Shown here: positions 25,710-34,269 of the stretch, in pieces
How positions within the stretch are numbered: the first letter of the stretch is position 1
Layout of the letters: every line of letters begins with the position of its first letter
Source of the DNA: JADFGZ01 sp965222345
GTDB lineage: Bacteria > Acidobacteriota > Terriglobia > 2-12-FULL-54-10
Length of the DNA stretch: 64,000 bases
Direction of reading: 5' to 3'
NCBI GenBank assembly: GCA_965222345.1
Contig: CBDCTS010000002.1
Span: 186,001-250,000 of the forward strand
Made by a program: the position numbers and the translations under genes
The notes under the pieces: model-generated
The model's input: the letters and a program-made list of their open reading frames with translations, nothing else
The model's database searches: none
What the model was told of the DNA's origin: nothing

Positions 25710-26942
25710 ATGAATAGTGTAATAATCACACCCAAATTACCGCGAAAAACCAAACCCAAGGGCCGCCATCCACACAAGGCCCTGTCGGCCTCCTTCGTCC
25801 GCTCGGCCCCGCCGGGAAGACACGGCGACGGCAATGGGTTGCATCTGTTCGTCCAGCCGACCGGAACCCGAAGCTGGATTCAACGGCTCGTCGTTCGCGG
25901 CCGCAAGCGCGAGCTCGGACTCGGTAGCGTCGCCCTGGTTTCGCTGGCCGAGGCCCGGGAGAAGGCGCTGGCCAACCGTAAGCTGGCTCGTGAAGACGGG
26001 GACCCGCTGGCGGAGAAGCGCCGTACCGAGGGCGTGCCCAGCTTTGCCGAAGCCGCCGAGCGCGTGCTGGAACAGAAGCAAGCCGGCTGGCGAAGTACGG
26101 CTCACGGTCATGAGTGGATTGCGAGCCTGAGGCGGTTCGCTTTCCGACGCATCGGGAAGATGCCGGTCTCAGCGGTAACCAGCGCCGATATTTTGAAGAT
26201 CCTCACGCCGATCTGGCACGTGAAGGCGGAGACAGCCCGACGGGTGCACCACCGCATCCGCGCGGTGTTGGAATGGGCGATGGCGATGGAGTTCCGGTTA
26301 GATAACCCGTGTGACCGGATCGTGCCGGTCCTGGGTCCCCAACGTGGCGTCGTGCAGCACATGCAGGCCTTGCCCCATCGCGACGTGCCGGCTGTCATCG
26401 AGACGGTCCGGGCGTCGAATGCAAGGCCAGTCGTGAAGTTGGCGTTGGAGTTCCTGGTGCTGACGGCGGCGCGGTGGGGCGAGGTACGGTGGGCCGAGTG
26501 GACCGAGATCGGTTGGGATGATTGTGTGTGGACGATTCCCGCCACGCGGATGAAGGTGAAGCGCGAGCACCGGGTGCCGCTGTGTGACCGTGCGATGGAG
26601 ATTCTCGATGCGGCTCGGACGCTCGGGGAGGGAGTCAGTCCACTCGTGTTCACCAAACGGCGCGGGAAGCCGCTTGTCGATATAGAGTTGCGCCGCCTGC
26701 TCTTGAAGCAGAAGATCGCGGCCGTGCCGCACGGTTTCAGGTCCAGCTTCCGGGACTGGGCGGCCGAGGAAACGGATCATCCCCGAGAGGTGATCGAGGC
26801 GGCCTTGGCGCATGTGGTCCAGAACAGGGTCGAGGCGGCCTACGCGCGCTCGGACCTGTTCGAGCGTCGGCGTATCCTGATGGACGACTGGTCGCGTTAC
26901 TTGGCCCAAGGGACGGCGACGGATTCAGAACTCCCACGATAA
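25710..26942 (+). CDS. Tyrosine recombinase/integrase (P4-type, DUF4102 N-terminus)
   Basis: This is a 410-residue site-specific recombinase. The N-terminal DUF4102-like arm-binding domain (GDGNGLHLFVQPTGTRSWIQRLVVRGRKRELGLGS) is followed by a SAM-like core-binding region (FAEAAERVLEQ...) and the catalytic domain. Active-site residues seen are R255 (AARWGEVRW), K in MKVKREHRVPL, H341-x-x-R344 (HGFRSSFRDW), H368 and the nucleophile Y378 (AAYARSDLFERR). All are present, so it is probably functional. The first residues are uncertain because ATGs at 25704 and 25710 both lie at the promoter. It heads the accessory region that follows and probably inserted it. Confidence 0.92.
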   Translation: MNSVIITPKLPRKTKPKGRHPHKALSASFVRSAPPGRHGDGNGLHLFVQPTGTRSWIQRLVVRGRKRELGLGSVALVSLAEAREKALANRKLAREDGDPLAEKRRTEGVPSFAEAAERVLEQKQAGWRSTAHGHEWIASLRRFAFRRIGKMPVSAVTSADILKILTPIWHVKAETARRVHHRIRAVLEWAMAMEFRLDNPCDRIVPVLGPQRGVVQHMQALPHRDVPAVIETVRASNARPVVKLALEFLVLTAARWGEVRWAEWTEIGWDDCVWTIPATRMKVKREHRVPLCDRAMEILDAARTLGEGVSPLVFTKRRGKPLVDIELRRLLLKQKIAAVPHGFRSSFRDWAAEETDHPREVIEAALAHVVQNRVEAAYARSDLFERRRILMDDWSRYLAQGTATDSELPR

Positions 26943-27036
26943 ACATGGGTTGCAGCTAGTCAGCGGGAAGGGCATCTAATCGGCGGCAGGTCTCCATTGT
27001 CGTCTTAGCCGAATTCTGTTCTTCGGCAACCATTCC

Positions 27037-27302
27037 GTCTTCACTCACATCATCGACGCCGACACCGTGGAGATTGCCGGTGAAAAGTTGTGCCTGGAGG
27101 GGATTGACGCGCCGGAATCAAGGCAGACGTGCAAGCGTGACGGGAAACGCTACGATTGCGGAAAGGAGGCGACTTCGGCACTGCGTGTGAAGATCGCAAA
27201 GCATCCATCACGTGCAAGGGTGACACGAGGGAGCAGTACGACCGTTTGATTGCCGTCTGCTACCTGGACGACATAGACTTGAGTGGAAGAAGCATCGAGT
27301 AA
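27037..27302 (+). pseudogene. Thermonuclease (SNase-like) fragment, frameshifted
   Basis: The frame reads VFTHIIDADTVEIAGEKLCLEGIDAPESRQTC...YDCGKEATSALRVKI. Similarity then continues in another frame as SITCKGDTREQYDRLIAVCYLDDIDLSGRSIE to a stop near 27302. Catalytic-type residues D (DADTVEI), GIDAPE and EQYDR are recognisable for the staphylococcal nuclease family. A frameshift near 27200 and a missing C-terminus make it a pseudogene. Confidence 0.75.
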
Positions 27303-27359
27303 ACGCGAGAAAAAGCCGACTGTTCTTACTGAAATTACTTGACCACAAATCATACTTAC

Positions 27360-27485
27360 ATGATAGTGAAGCGGCTGGTTGCTGAACTGCGTGAGCAACA
27401 GGTCAGCGCCGCGAAGCTGGACGCGGCTATCGAGGCTAATCTCAAGAGCCTGGGGTTTGTTGCGGATCAGGAGGGCGTACGATGA
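27360..27485 (+). pseudogene. Short ORF resembling the C-terminus of a type I HsdM methylase
   Basis: 41 codons (MIVKRLVAELREQQVSAAKLD, then AAIEANLKSLGF) look like the coiled-coil tail that ends many HsdM or similar N6-adenine methylases. It ends with ATGA, overlapping the start of the next gene. It is more likely the remnant of a lost restriction-modification gene than a functional peptide, but it may still provide translational coupling. Confidence 0.4.
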
Positions 27486-27790
27486 TTCCTACCGTCGCAG
27501 AGCATTCCGATGAACTGAAGCCTATCTGCCTCCGTTACAACGTCCAGCGGCTTGACCTGTTCGGCTCGGCTGCAACCGGCGAGTACCATCCGGAGGAGAG
27601 TGACCTGGACTTTGTGGTCGAGTTTCAGCCGACGGCTTTCGATTCCTATGCGGACGCCTACTTTGGCCTGCTGGAGTCCTTGGAGCAGCTTTTCGGAAAA
27701 CCTGTAGACTTGGTGGTTGGGTCGGCCATCAGGAATCCTTTTTTCTTGCAGTCCGTCGAGGATACGAGGATCCCGATCTATGAGGCTTGA
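27482..27790 (+). CDS. MNT-type nucleotidyltransferase, antitoxin of a HEPN pair
   Basis: This 102-residue minimal nucleotidyltransferase has G28 S29 and D41-L-D43. The spacing is 11 residues instead of the canonical 10 (GSAATGEYHPEESDLDF). The fold continues with FGKPVDLVVGSAI, the third-strand region. It overlaps the upstream ORF (ATGA) and the downstream HEPN gene by 11 bases, a tight toxin-antitoxin layout. It probably adenylylates and silences the HEPN toxin. It is only distantly similar to the pair at 7 kb, so the two were acquired separately. Confidence 0.82.
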   Translation: MIPTVAEHSDELKPICLRYNVQRLDLFGSAATGEYHPEESDLDFVVEFQPTAFDSYADAYFGLLESLEQLFGKPVDLVVGSAIRNPFFLQSVEDTRIPIYEA

Positions 27791-28121
27791 GACCAGAAAA
27801 TATCTGTATGACATGCAGCACGCCGCCGCCTTACTGAGAGAGTTCACAAGCAACAAGACCTTTGCGGATTACGAACGCGACGCCATGTTGAGGGCTGCAG
27901 TGGAGCGAGAGTTCGAAGTCATCGGCGAAGCCATGACACAACTTGCCAGGGTCGACGAAGGGGTGGCTACCAGTATCCAGGGATATCAACGCATTATCGC
28001 CTTCCGCAATGTCCTGATTCACGGATATGCCGATGTGGATGACCGCCTAGTGTGGGATGTGCTTGAGACCAGTCTTCCAACCCTCGCCCGCGAGATCGAC
28101 TTGCTTCTGGAGGATGGTTGA
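27780..28121 (+). CDS. HepT-like HEPN toxin (DUF86)
   Basis: This 113-residue helical protein has the R-x4-H-x-Y motif intact at R76, H81 and Y83 (FRNVLIHGYADV), the predicted RNase centre and modification site. The ATG at 27780 overlaps the end of the antitoxin gene. Helices REFEVIGEAMTQL and VLETSLPTLAREIDLLL are typical for DUF86. Intact partner genes suggest an active system. Confidence 0.85.
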   Translation: MRLETRKYLYDMQHAAALLREFTSNKTFADYERDAMLRAAVEREFEVIGEAMTQLARVDEGVATSIQGYQRIIAFRNVLIHGYADVDDRLVWDVLETSLPTLAREIDLLLEDG

Positions 28122-28262
28122 CCGGATTCGACGGCCGCAACATCGGAATCGACCTCGTTGCGCGGCGGACCTGGGGAAAGTGGGTCGCCCATACCGGTCG
28201 GGACGATCGCATTCGGTTGATCTCCGCCCGTCCGGCGTCCCGCAAAGAAAGGTAGGCTTATC

Positions 28263-28445
28263 ATGAGCAGATACGATAACCCACTCACACCCGGACGGAT
28301 CGCGGCGATGCAAGACGAGGATATTGACTTCAGCGATATTCCCGAGTTGGACGAAACCTTCTGGAAGCGGGCGGCACTCGTCGAACCCGATCGCACTGCA
28401 CAGGCTATCCTCGCTGGTGCGAGCGGACGAGCTTGCAGCCATTGA
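28263..28445 (+). pseudogene. Truncated BrnA-like antitoxin
   Basis: 60 codons start at ATG 28263 behind AAAGGTAGG. The product contains EDIDFSDIPELDETFWKRAALVEPD, the hallmark of BrnA-type antitoxins, but ends after AILAGASGRACSH without the C-terminal ribbon-helix-helix that binds DNA. No BrnT toxin is adjacent. It is probably a frameshifted or truncated remnant. Confidence 0.6.
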
Positions 28446-28599
28446 TCAACCATGCCTGACCCCGTTCAGCTTCCGCACCCATTCGCGTCGCAGTCGTTGA
28501 AGAGCTGTTCGCCGGCTTCACAACCGACCCGGATGCCTTGCAGGGAGCCCTTTGCCAGGTCGGAGTGCCGGACTGGGTGGCGTATCTACCGGAGGACCG

Positions 28600-31194
28600 G
28601 TGAACGAAACATTTGACCAGCAGCATCCAAGAGAAGAGCTCGCCGTCGACGTGGACCTCCAGCACCGCCTCGACAACCTCGTTAGGGCCTACCGGGTCCA
28701 AGGTCACAGGGACGCCCGCATTGATCCGTTGGAGCTCGACCCCGGCAAGAGCCACGAATTGGATCCGGCCTACTTTGGCCTCCGTCCGCGAGACATGGAC
28801 AGGAAGATCTCGCCGAAGACGCTCTCGGGCTGCGGGCTGGACAGCCCTGGCGAAGTCATCGAACGGCTCCGTGAAACCTACACGCGTTCGATCGGCGTGC
28901 AGTTCATGCACATCGAAGACGTGGAAGTACGCGAGTGGCTCCAGCAGCGGATGGAACCCGTCGGCAATCGTGTCAACCTCTCATTAGCACGCAAGTTGCG
29001 AATCCTGACCAAGCTGACCGACGCCACTCTCTTTGAGGAATTCGTCCAAAAGAGATTCCTCGGCTCAAAAAGCTTTTCGCTGGAAGGCTGCGAGACCTTG
29101 ATCCCGCTACTCGACTTGCTGTTCGAACGAGCTTGCGAGCAGGGAGTCAACGATATCGTCATGGGCATGGCGCACCGCGGCCGCCTCAACATCCTCACCA
29201 ATGTCATCGGCAAGAACGCCCAGGAGATCTTCCGTGAGTTCGCCGATGCGGATCACGTGCATTACGAAGGACGGGGGGACGTGAAATACCATCTCGGCTA
29301 CCAGGCGAGATGGACGAGTTCCCAAGGCGAGAGCCTCCGGCTTTCCCTGTGTTTCAATCCGAGCCACCTCGAATTTGTCAATCCCGTCGCCATCGGCCGC
29401 CTGCGAGCCCGGCAGGACCGGAAAGGCGACACGGAGCGAAGGCATGGCCTTTGCATCCTGCTCCACGGCGACGCCGCCTTTGCAGGAGAAGGCGTCGTGC
29501 AGGAAACACTCAACATGAGCCATTTGTCGGGCTACTCTGTCGGCGGCACGGTTCACATAATCATCAACAACCAAATCGGATTCACGACGACCCAGTGGCA
29601 AGCGCGCTCAACAGTCTACGCCAGTGGCATAGCGAAGATGCTGCAGGTGCCCATCCTGCACGTTAACGGAGAAGACCCTGAAGCAACGGCCCAGGTTGTC
29701 CGACTTGCGCTTGACTTTCGAAACGAATATCAGCGCGACGTCGTGATCGATATGTACGGCTACCGGCGCCGGGGTCATAATGAAACTGACAATCCCCGCT
29801 TCACGCAGCCGCTGCTGTATCAAGCTATCGAGCGGCGCAAACCGGTTCGAGAAGCCTACCTGCACCACCTCCTGAGCCAAGGCGGTATTGTTGAGGAGCA
29901 AGCCGAGCGGATCACTATCGAGCGGCGCGAGCACCTTGAGAAGGAATTGGCTTCGGCGAGAAGCGAGGACTACATCTACGTCGACGCTCAGGTGACGGGC
30001 GATTGGTCAGGCTATAACCTCGGCTCGGACACACAGGTTCCCGAAGTCGATACCGGCGTGCCCGCGGATCGCCTCAGGGCAATCTTGCAGAAGTTAGGCA
30101 GGACGCCGGAGGAGATCGTTCCCGATCGACGTATCGTCCGCTTGCTCCAGCAGCGCACCGAAATAGCCGACGGCAAGCGACCGGTCAACTGGGCGGTTGC
30201 CGAGGCGCTTGCGCTCGGAAGCCTGCTGCTCGAAGGGTTTCGCGTGCGCCTGACGGGCCAGGACTGTGAGCGCGGAACGTTCGCCCACAGGCACGCTGTA
30301 GTGCGCGATGCCGAAACGGGATTCCCCTACGTTTCGCTCCAGCACCTCTCCCCACGCCAGGGTACTTTCGAGATTCACAACAGCCCGCTTTCGGAAGCCG
30401 GCCCGCTCGGCTTCGAGTACGGATACAGCCTGGAATTCCCGGACGGCCTGATCATTTGGGAGGCTCAGTTCGGGGACTTCGTCAATGCCGCCCAGGTAAT
30501 CATCGACCAATTCATTTCCAGCGGTGAGGACAAGTGGAGATTGTGGAGCGGATTGGTGATGCTGCTACCCCATGGATTCGAGGGCCAGGGCCCGGAGCAT
30601 TCGAGCGCCAGGCTTGAACGGTTCCTGCAACTGGCGGCCGAGGACAACATCCAAATCGTCAATCCAACCACACCGGCCCAATACTTCCACCTCTTGCGCC
30701 GCCAGATGATTCGTCCGTGGCGCAAGCCGCTGATTGTGATGTCACCAAAGAGCCTGTTGCGTCATCGTCAGGTTGTGTCCAGCCTGGACGAGCTGTCGGA
30801 AGGGTGCTTTCAAAGGATTCTGTGCGATCCGCAGGTCGAGCCAAGCGGCGTTAGGCGCGTGTTGGCCTGTAGCGGCAAGCTCTACTACGACCTAAAGGCA
30901 GCTCGGGACGAGGCCGAACGACAGGACTTGGCCATCATCCGCTTCGAGCAACTTTATCCCCTCAGCCTCGAAGCCATTAACGATGCCTTGGCGCCGTTCG
31001 GAAACGCGGAGGTCTGGTGGGCGCAGGAGGAGCCGGGGAACATGGGCTCTTGGAGGCACCTCCAAATGCGGTTTCCCGGATTGTTCTCCCGCGTCGTCTG
31101 CCGCCCAGAGTCGGCCAGTCCGGCGACAGGATCGCCAGGAAGTCACAATCGCGAGCAGCGCCGGTTGGTCGAAGAGGCGGTCTTGATCGACTAA
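28600..31194 (+). CDS. sucA: 2-oxoglutarate dehydrogenase E1 component
   Basis: This 864-residue thiamine-diphosphate enzyme decarboxylates 2-oxoglutarate in the TCA cycle. Seen: VRAYRVQGHRDARIDPL, VNDIVMGMAHRGRLNILTN, YHLGYQARW, LLHGDAAFAGEGVVQETLNMS, IIINNQIGFTTT, the transketolase-like second half (GTFAHRHAVV...YEYGYSLEFPD), LLPHGFEGQGPEHSSARLERFLQL and WWAQEEPGNMGSW. The GTG at 28600 follows GGAGG by 4 bases and overlaps the stop of a short upstream fragment frame. It lacks part of the N-terminal E2-docking extension found in about 930-residue homologues. No sucB or lpd is adjacent, and the gene lies among toxin-antitoxin genes, unusual for a core enzyme. Confidence 0.93.
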   Translation: MNETFDQQHPREELAVDVDLQHRLDNLVRAYRVQGHRDARIDPLELDPGKSHELDPAYFGLRPRDMDRKISPKTLSGCGLDSPGEVIERLRETYTRSIGVQFMHIEDVEVREWLQQRMEPVGNRVNLSLARKLRILTKLTDATLFEEFVQKRFLGSKSFSLEGCETLIPLLDLLFERACEQGVNDIVMGMAHRGRLNILTNVIGKNAQEIFREFADADHVHYEGRGDVKYHLGYQARWTSSQGESLRLSLCFNPSHLEFVNPVAIGRLRARQDRKGDTERRHGLCILLHGDAAFAGEGVVQETLNMSHLSGYSVGGTVHIIINNQIGFTTTQWQARSTVYASGIAKMLQVPILHVNGEDPEATAQVVRLALDFRNEYQRDVVIDMYGYRRRGHNETDNPRFTQPLLYQAIERRKPVREAYLHHLLSQGGIVEEQAERITIERREHLEKELASARSEDYIYVDAQVTGDWSGYNLGSDTQVPEVDTGVPADRLRAILQKLGRTPEEIVPDRRIVRLLQQRTEIADGKRPVNWAVAEALALGSLLLEGFRVRLTGQDCERGTFAHRHAVVRDAETGFPYVSLQHLSPRQGTFEIHNSPLSEAGPLGFEYGYSLEFPDGLIIWEAQFGDFVNAAQVIIDQFISSGEDKWRLWSGLVMLLPHGFEGQGPEHSSARLERFLQLAAEDNIQIVNPTTPAQYFHLLRRQMIRPWRKPLIVMSPKSLLRHRQVVSSLDELSEGCFQRILCDPQVEPSGVRRVLACSGKLYYDLKAARDEAERQDLAIIRFEQLYPLSLEAINDALAPFGNAEVWWAQEEPGNMGSWRHLQMRFPGLFSRVVCRPESASPATGSPGSHNREQRRLVEEAVLID

Positions 31195-31491
31195 CGGAGG
31201 GTCCGCCCTCGTCAGTCATCTCGAGGTCCCGAAGCGGGTACTGGGCCGTACAGTTGTCGACGGCCGCGAACACGCTGACCGGCCGTCGTCGATCGTCACC
31301 GTGGGCGTCGCATCGATGCCCCCTATCTGGTTCGGTCGGTCAGTGTAGGAGCACGCCCCCTTGCCGTCAAACTCGATTCCCTCCTTGATCGCGATGAGAT
31401 ACGAGATGCCCGGCGAGGCTTCATCATCCTCACAAAGCATCACCGGCGCTTCTGCATCCCTGCCGATTACTTCTCGGCTGTAATGGAAACG
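31195..31491. other. Intergenic stretch with an unassigned minus-strand fragment
   Basis: On the minus strand, directly after and in frame with the higA stop, the codons read YSREVIGRDAEAPVMLCEDD and continue for about 60 residues. There is no start near the beginning and no recognised family. It may be a remnant; no intact gene is seen. Confidence 0.3.
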
Positions 31492-31851
31492 TCAGGCGAC
31501 GCGCGGCTCGACCTCCTGTTCGATCTTGGCGCGCACGGTGCGTTCGGCGACGTCGAGATCGTAACGGGTCTGGAGATTGATCCAGAATTCAGGCGTCGTC
31601 CCAAAATAGCGTCCCAGGCGCAGTGCAGTGTCGGTCGTGACACTGCGGCGTCCCAGCACGATATCGTTCATCCGTGGGCGAGAAACTTTGATTGCCTGGG
31701 CAAGCCGGTACACGCTGAGTTCCATTGGCGTTAGGAATTCATCGCGCAGTATCTCGCCTGGATGCACCAACGATAGCTGCCGCCCCGAAGCCACATCCGA
31801 GAAGTCAACTTCCCCTCGGTCCATGTCCTCACGTTTGATGATCGTGTTCAT
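31492..31851 (-). CDS. higA: HigA-type antitoxin (XRE helix-turn-helix)
   Basis: This 119-residue protein has an N-terminal linker, then LVHPGEILRDEFLTPMELSVYRLAQAI and KVSRPRMNDIVLGRRSVTTDTALRLGRYFGTTPEFWINLQ, the classical HigA XRE domain that binds the operon operator and neutralises HigB. It begins 9 bases after the higB stop, the normal toxin-first order of this family. It is probably autoregulated together with HigB. Confidence 0.92.
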   Translation of the reverse strand: MNTIIKREDMDRGEVDFSDVASGRQLSLVHPGEILRDEFLTPMELSVYRLAQAIKVSRPRMNDIVLGRRSVTTDTALRLGRYFGTTPEFWINLQTRYDLDVAERTVRAKIEQEVEPRVA

Positions 31852-31860
31852 TCTACCTCC

Positions 31861-32142
31861 TTAATGGTAGTCGACGATTTCGACCTCCCATGCTTCGCCA
31901 TCGCGCCAGATGAAACAGATACGCCATTGTTCGTTGACGCGAATGCTGTATTGCCCTCGGCGGTCGCCCCGCAACGCCTCAAGTCGGTTGCCGGGCGGCA
32001 CTCTCAGATCGTCGAGTTGGCCTGCGGCCTCAAGAGCCAGGAGTTTTGCTCTCGCCCGCTCCTGGATCTGTATTGGCAGGCCGCGAACGGCATGGCCCGC
32101 AAAGATGGCCGCACTACGTTTGTTGGCGAAACTCTTAATCAC
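31861..32142 (-). CDS. higB: HigB-type mRNA interferase toxin
   Basis: This is a 93-residue RelE/ParE-fold toxin. Seen: IKSFANKRSAAIFAG, ERARAKLLALEAAGQLDDLRVPPGNRLEALRGDRRGQYSIRVNEQWRICFIW and VEIVDYH, all typical of HigB, including basic and aromatic residues of the catalytic face. The GTG at 32142 gives the usual family N-terminus; a TTG two codons upstream is possible. Such toxins cleave ribosome-bound mRNA. Confidence 0.92.
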   Translation of the reverse strand: MIKSFANKRSAAIFAGHAVRGLPIQIQERARAKLLALEAAGQLDDLRVPPGNRLEALRGDRRGQYSIRVNEQWRICFIWRDGEAWEVEIVDYH

Positions 32143-32489
32143 GAGCAAGCGTAATGCGTATCGGTACGCCCAGTCAAGAGTTTTCGTTGCCCGACATCGA
32201 TTGAATTGACCTTGTCTATGGCGTCTTGACGGACCGGGTGGCGCGAGCTGATCGCACAGTAGATATTTACCTAATACACGTAGTCTGAGTGCTAAAACTC
32301 ATCCAACAGCAATCGCTCCAATTCAACTGCGGACGATTGGCGGCCGGTCATACGGAAAGGCGCCCTCGATCTTACCGGCACAGCGCCGTCTCCTGGAATA
32401 GCTCAGAATGCCCGCTTTCCGGGTCAGTCTCACGCCTGACCGTCCGGATCGCCTATACTTGCTCGGGACGCGCTGAGCCACGGCGAGAC
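32143..32489. other. Stretch without a recognisable gene
   Basis: No convincing frame or RNA gene is seen between higB and the end of the Sel1 gene. The higBA promoter should lie near 32150-32250 on the minus strand, but no clear -35/-10 pair was identified. Confidence 0.35.
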
Positions 32490-33461
32490 TTACTCGTCTT
32501 TCAGTTGTTCCCAGGTCTTCGGTTGCCACTCCCTCGCCAACCGTTGGGCTTCGGCGACTTGTGAAGCAGTCATTTTCTCTGCCAGTTTGTCTCTCAATAA
32601 ACGGTCATTGTCCATTACCTCACCTGGAGATAGTGGGGCTGCCAAGTTAAGCCACTTATGGGCTTGGATGTAGTCCTGGGGCAGTCCCTCTCCGTTGGCG
32701 TAGCTGAGAGCGAGGTTGTATTGGGCCTCAACTTGCCCCTGCTCGGCGGCCTTGCGAGCCCAACTCGCGGCCTCCTGGTTGTCTTGGGGCACACCATCTC
32801 CGTGGTAGTACATGAGACCGAGGGTGAATTGGGCCTCAGCATGCCCCTGCTCGGCGGCCTTGCGATAGCAACTCGCGGCCTCTTGGTGGTCTTGGGGCAA
32901 GCCCTCTCCGTGGTTGTACATGCAACCGAGGCCGTATTGTGCCTCAGCATGCCCCTGCTCGGCGGCCTTGCGGTACCACTTCAAGGCTTCTTGGTGATCC
33001 TGGGTCACGCCCTCTCCGTCGGTGTACATGAGACCGAGGTTGTTTTGGGCATCAGCATACCCCTGCTCGGCGGCCTTGCGGTACCACTTCAGGGCTTCTT
33101 GGTGGTCCTGGGTCACGCCCTCTCCGTCGGTGTACATGAGACCGAGGTTGTTTTGGGCACCAGCGTGTCCCTGCTCCGCTGCCAAGCGGTACCACTTCAG
33201 GGCTTCTTGGTAGTCCTGGGGCAGGCCCTCTCCGTGGCAGTACATGACACCGAGGTTGTTTTGGGCACCAGCGTGTCCCCGTTCCGCTGCCAAGCGGTAC
33301 CACTTCAGGGCTTTTTGGTAGTCCTGGGGCACGCCCTCTCCGTTGGCGTACATGCGACCGAGGCTGTATTGGGCATCAGCGTTCCCCTGCTCGGCAGCCC
33401 TGCGAACCCACTTCGGGACTTTTCGGTAGTTCTGGGTCACACCCTCTCCGTTGTTGTACAT
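32490..33461 (-). CDS. Sel1-repeat protein, N-terminus uncertain
   Basis: This protein of at least 323 residues is made of about eight 36-residue Sel1-like (TPR-type) repeats of the form LMYTDGEGVTQDHQEALKWY and RKAAEQGHAEAQ. Two central repeats are nearly identical in DNA, indicating recent expansion. The first ATG in frame is at 33461, inside a repeat. One further repeat unit is readable upstream without a start, and a start-bearing frame (MKRTKRRQPAVLSPF, from 33616) lies in another phase, so a frameshift near 33505-33530 may have separated the beginning. Sel1 proteins are solenoid scaffolds for protein interactions. No signal peptide is visible in this frame. Confidence 0.8.
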   Translation of the reverse strand: MYNNGEGVTQNYRKVPKWVRRAAEQGNADAQYSLGRMYANGEGVPQDYQKALKWYRLAAERGHAGAQNNLGVMYCHGEGLPQDYQEALKWYRLAAEQGHAGAQNNLGLMYTDGEGVTQDHQEALKWYRKAAEQGYADAQNNLGLMYTDGEGVTQDHQEALKWYRKAAEQGHAEAQYGLGCMYNHGEGLPQDHQEAASCYRKAAEQGHAEAQFTLGLMYYHGDGVPQDNQEAASWARKAAEQGQVEAQYNLALSYANGEGLPQDYIQAHKWLNLAAPLSPGEVMDNDRLLRDKLAEKMTASQVAEAQRLAREWQPKTWEQLKDE

Positions 33462-33689
33462 GAAACCGAGGTTGAATTGGGAATCAGCGTTCCCTTGCTT
33501 GGCGGCGGATTTCCGGGAGAGCCTGCGGGTCCTGCCCGAACCCCCAAGGCGCGATTGGCTTCAACGCCGGCAGGGAAAGGGGACAGAACCGCCGGCTGTC
33601 TCCTTTTTGTCCGTTTCATCGTTTCTCCCAATCAGTCAGCCCATTTTCTCATGGCTCAATTCTCCCACCACCACGTGATCCTTTCACCG

Positions 33690-33956
33690 CTATACCTTGT
33701 CGCGGCTGCCGACCCTCACCACCAGAACACGCAAAACATCGTCCTGAATGTCGCAGATCACGCGGCAATCCCCTACCCGATACCGCCACAACTCACCCAG
33801 TGGGCCGGTCAGCGCCTTGCCCAAGTTCCGTGGGTCCTCCAGTCCCGCTACCCGCTCGTTCATGTAATCGACAATGCGTCGAGCCCTCTGCTTGTCGAGC
33901 TTGCGAAGCTGAGTCCGGGCGGATGCGGTGTACTCAATCGTCCAAGTCAAGGGCAC
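33690..33956 (-). CDS. relE: RelE-type mRNA interferase toxin
   Basis: This is an 88-residue RelE-superfamily toxin. Seen: WTIEYTASARTQLRKLDKQRARRIVDYMNERV, ALTGPLGELWRYRVGDCRVICDIQDD and VLVVRVGSRDKV, the typical fold with Arg residues of the active face. It overlaps the antitoxin gene by 23 bases, so translation is coupled. It is probably an intact ribosome-dependent endoribonuclease. Confidence 0.92.
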   Translation of the reverse strand: MPLTWTIEYTASARTQLRKLDKQRARRIVDYMNERVAGLEDPRNLGKALTGPLGELWRYRVGDCRVICDIQDDVLRVLVVRVGSRDKV

Positions 33957-34161
33957 TCCTCACGTCGACGGAGGAATACACTTTCTCTTTGCCTTGACGA
34001 AGGCGCTCCAGTACGTCCGCGGCAAGGTAGTAGTCCTCCATATCCTCAAGGCCACGCTCGATCACCTCCCGCAGGTAGAAAGCCTTGCTGCGCCCGGTTT
34101 GGGAGGCCAGAAAATCAAGCCGTTTCTCGGTCTCAGGAGCAAGTCGAATCGAAGTCGCCAT
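33934..34161 (-). CDS. relB: RelB-like ribbon-helix-helix antitoxin
   Basis: This 75-residue protein has a MATSIRLAPETEKRLDFLASQTGRSKAFYLREVIERGLEDMEDYYLA pattern, the RHH/TraY-like DNA-binding antitoxin that represses the operon. The C-terminal tail (VYSSVDVRSALDLDD) would wrap the toxin. It is upstream of relE on the same strand with overlapping reading frames. Confidence 0.88.
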   Translation of the reverse strand: MATSIRLAPETEKRLDFLASQTGRSKAFYLREVIERGLEDMEDYYLAADVLERLRQGKEKVYSSVDVRSALDLDD

Positions 34162-34269
34162 GTTGCCAGTCCTCCAGGGTCGCCCTGTGAATATATGTAT
34201 TCATCATATCACGCCTTGCGGCCACGACGGTATTGACCTCTGACCTGCCCCCGGTTGTTGGTCCACTTT

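Noticed and set aside
25660..25720. Search for a tRNA-derived attachment site next to the integrase
   Set aside because: No tRNA end or repeated core sequence was found near 25.6 kb or 36 kb; the only tRNA (50.8 kb) shows no partial duplicate that I could see.
32490..33461. Regular direct repeats considered as a CRISPR array
   Set aside because: The unit is 108 bases with no unique spacers and translates into Sel1 repeats.
32658..34190. A 510-codon plus-strand open frame
   Set aside because: It is antisense to the Sel1 repeats and relBE; the repetitive product mirrors the 108-base repeats and has no family features.
34231..34247. TATTGACCT before IS3 copy 2 repeats the junction seen at copy 1
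   Set aside because: A 9-base match could be chance; it is too short to argue for a specific insertion mechanism.
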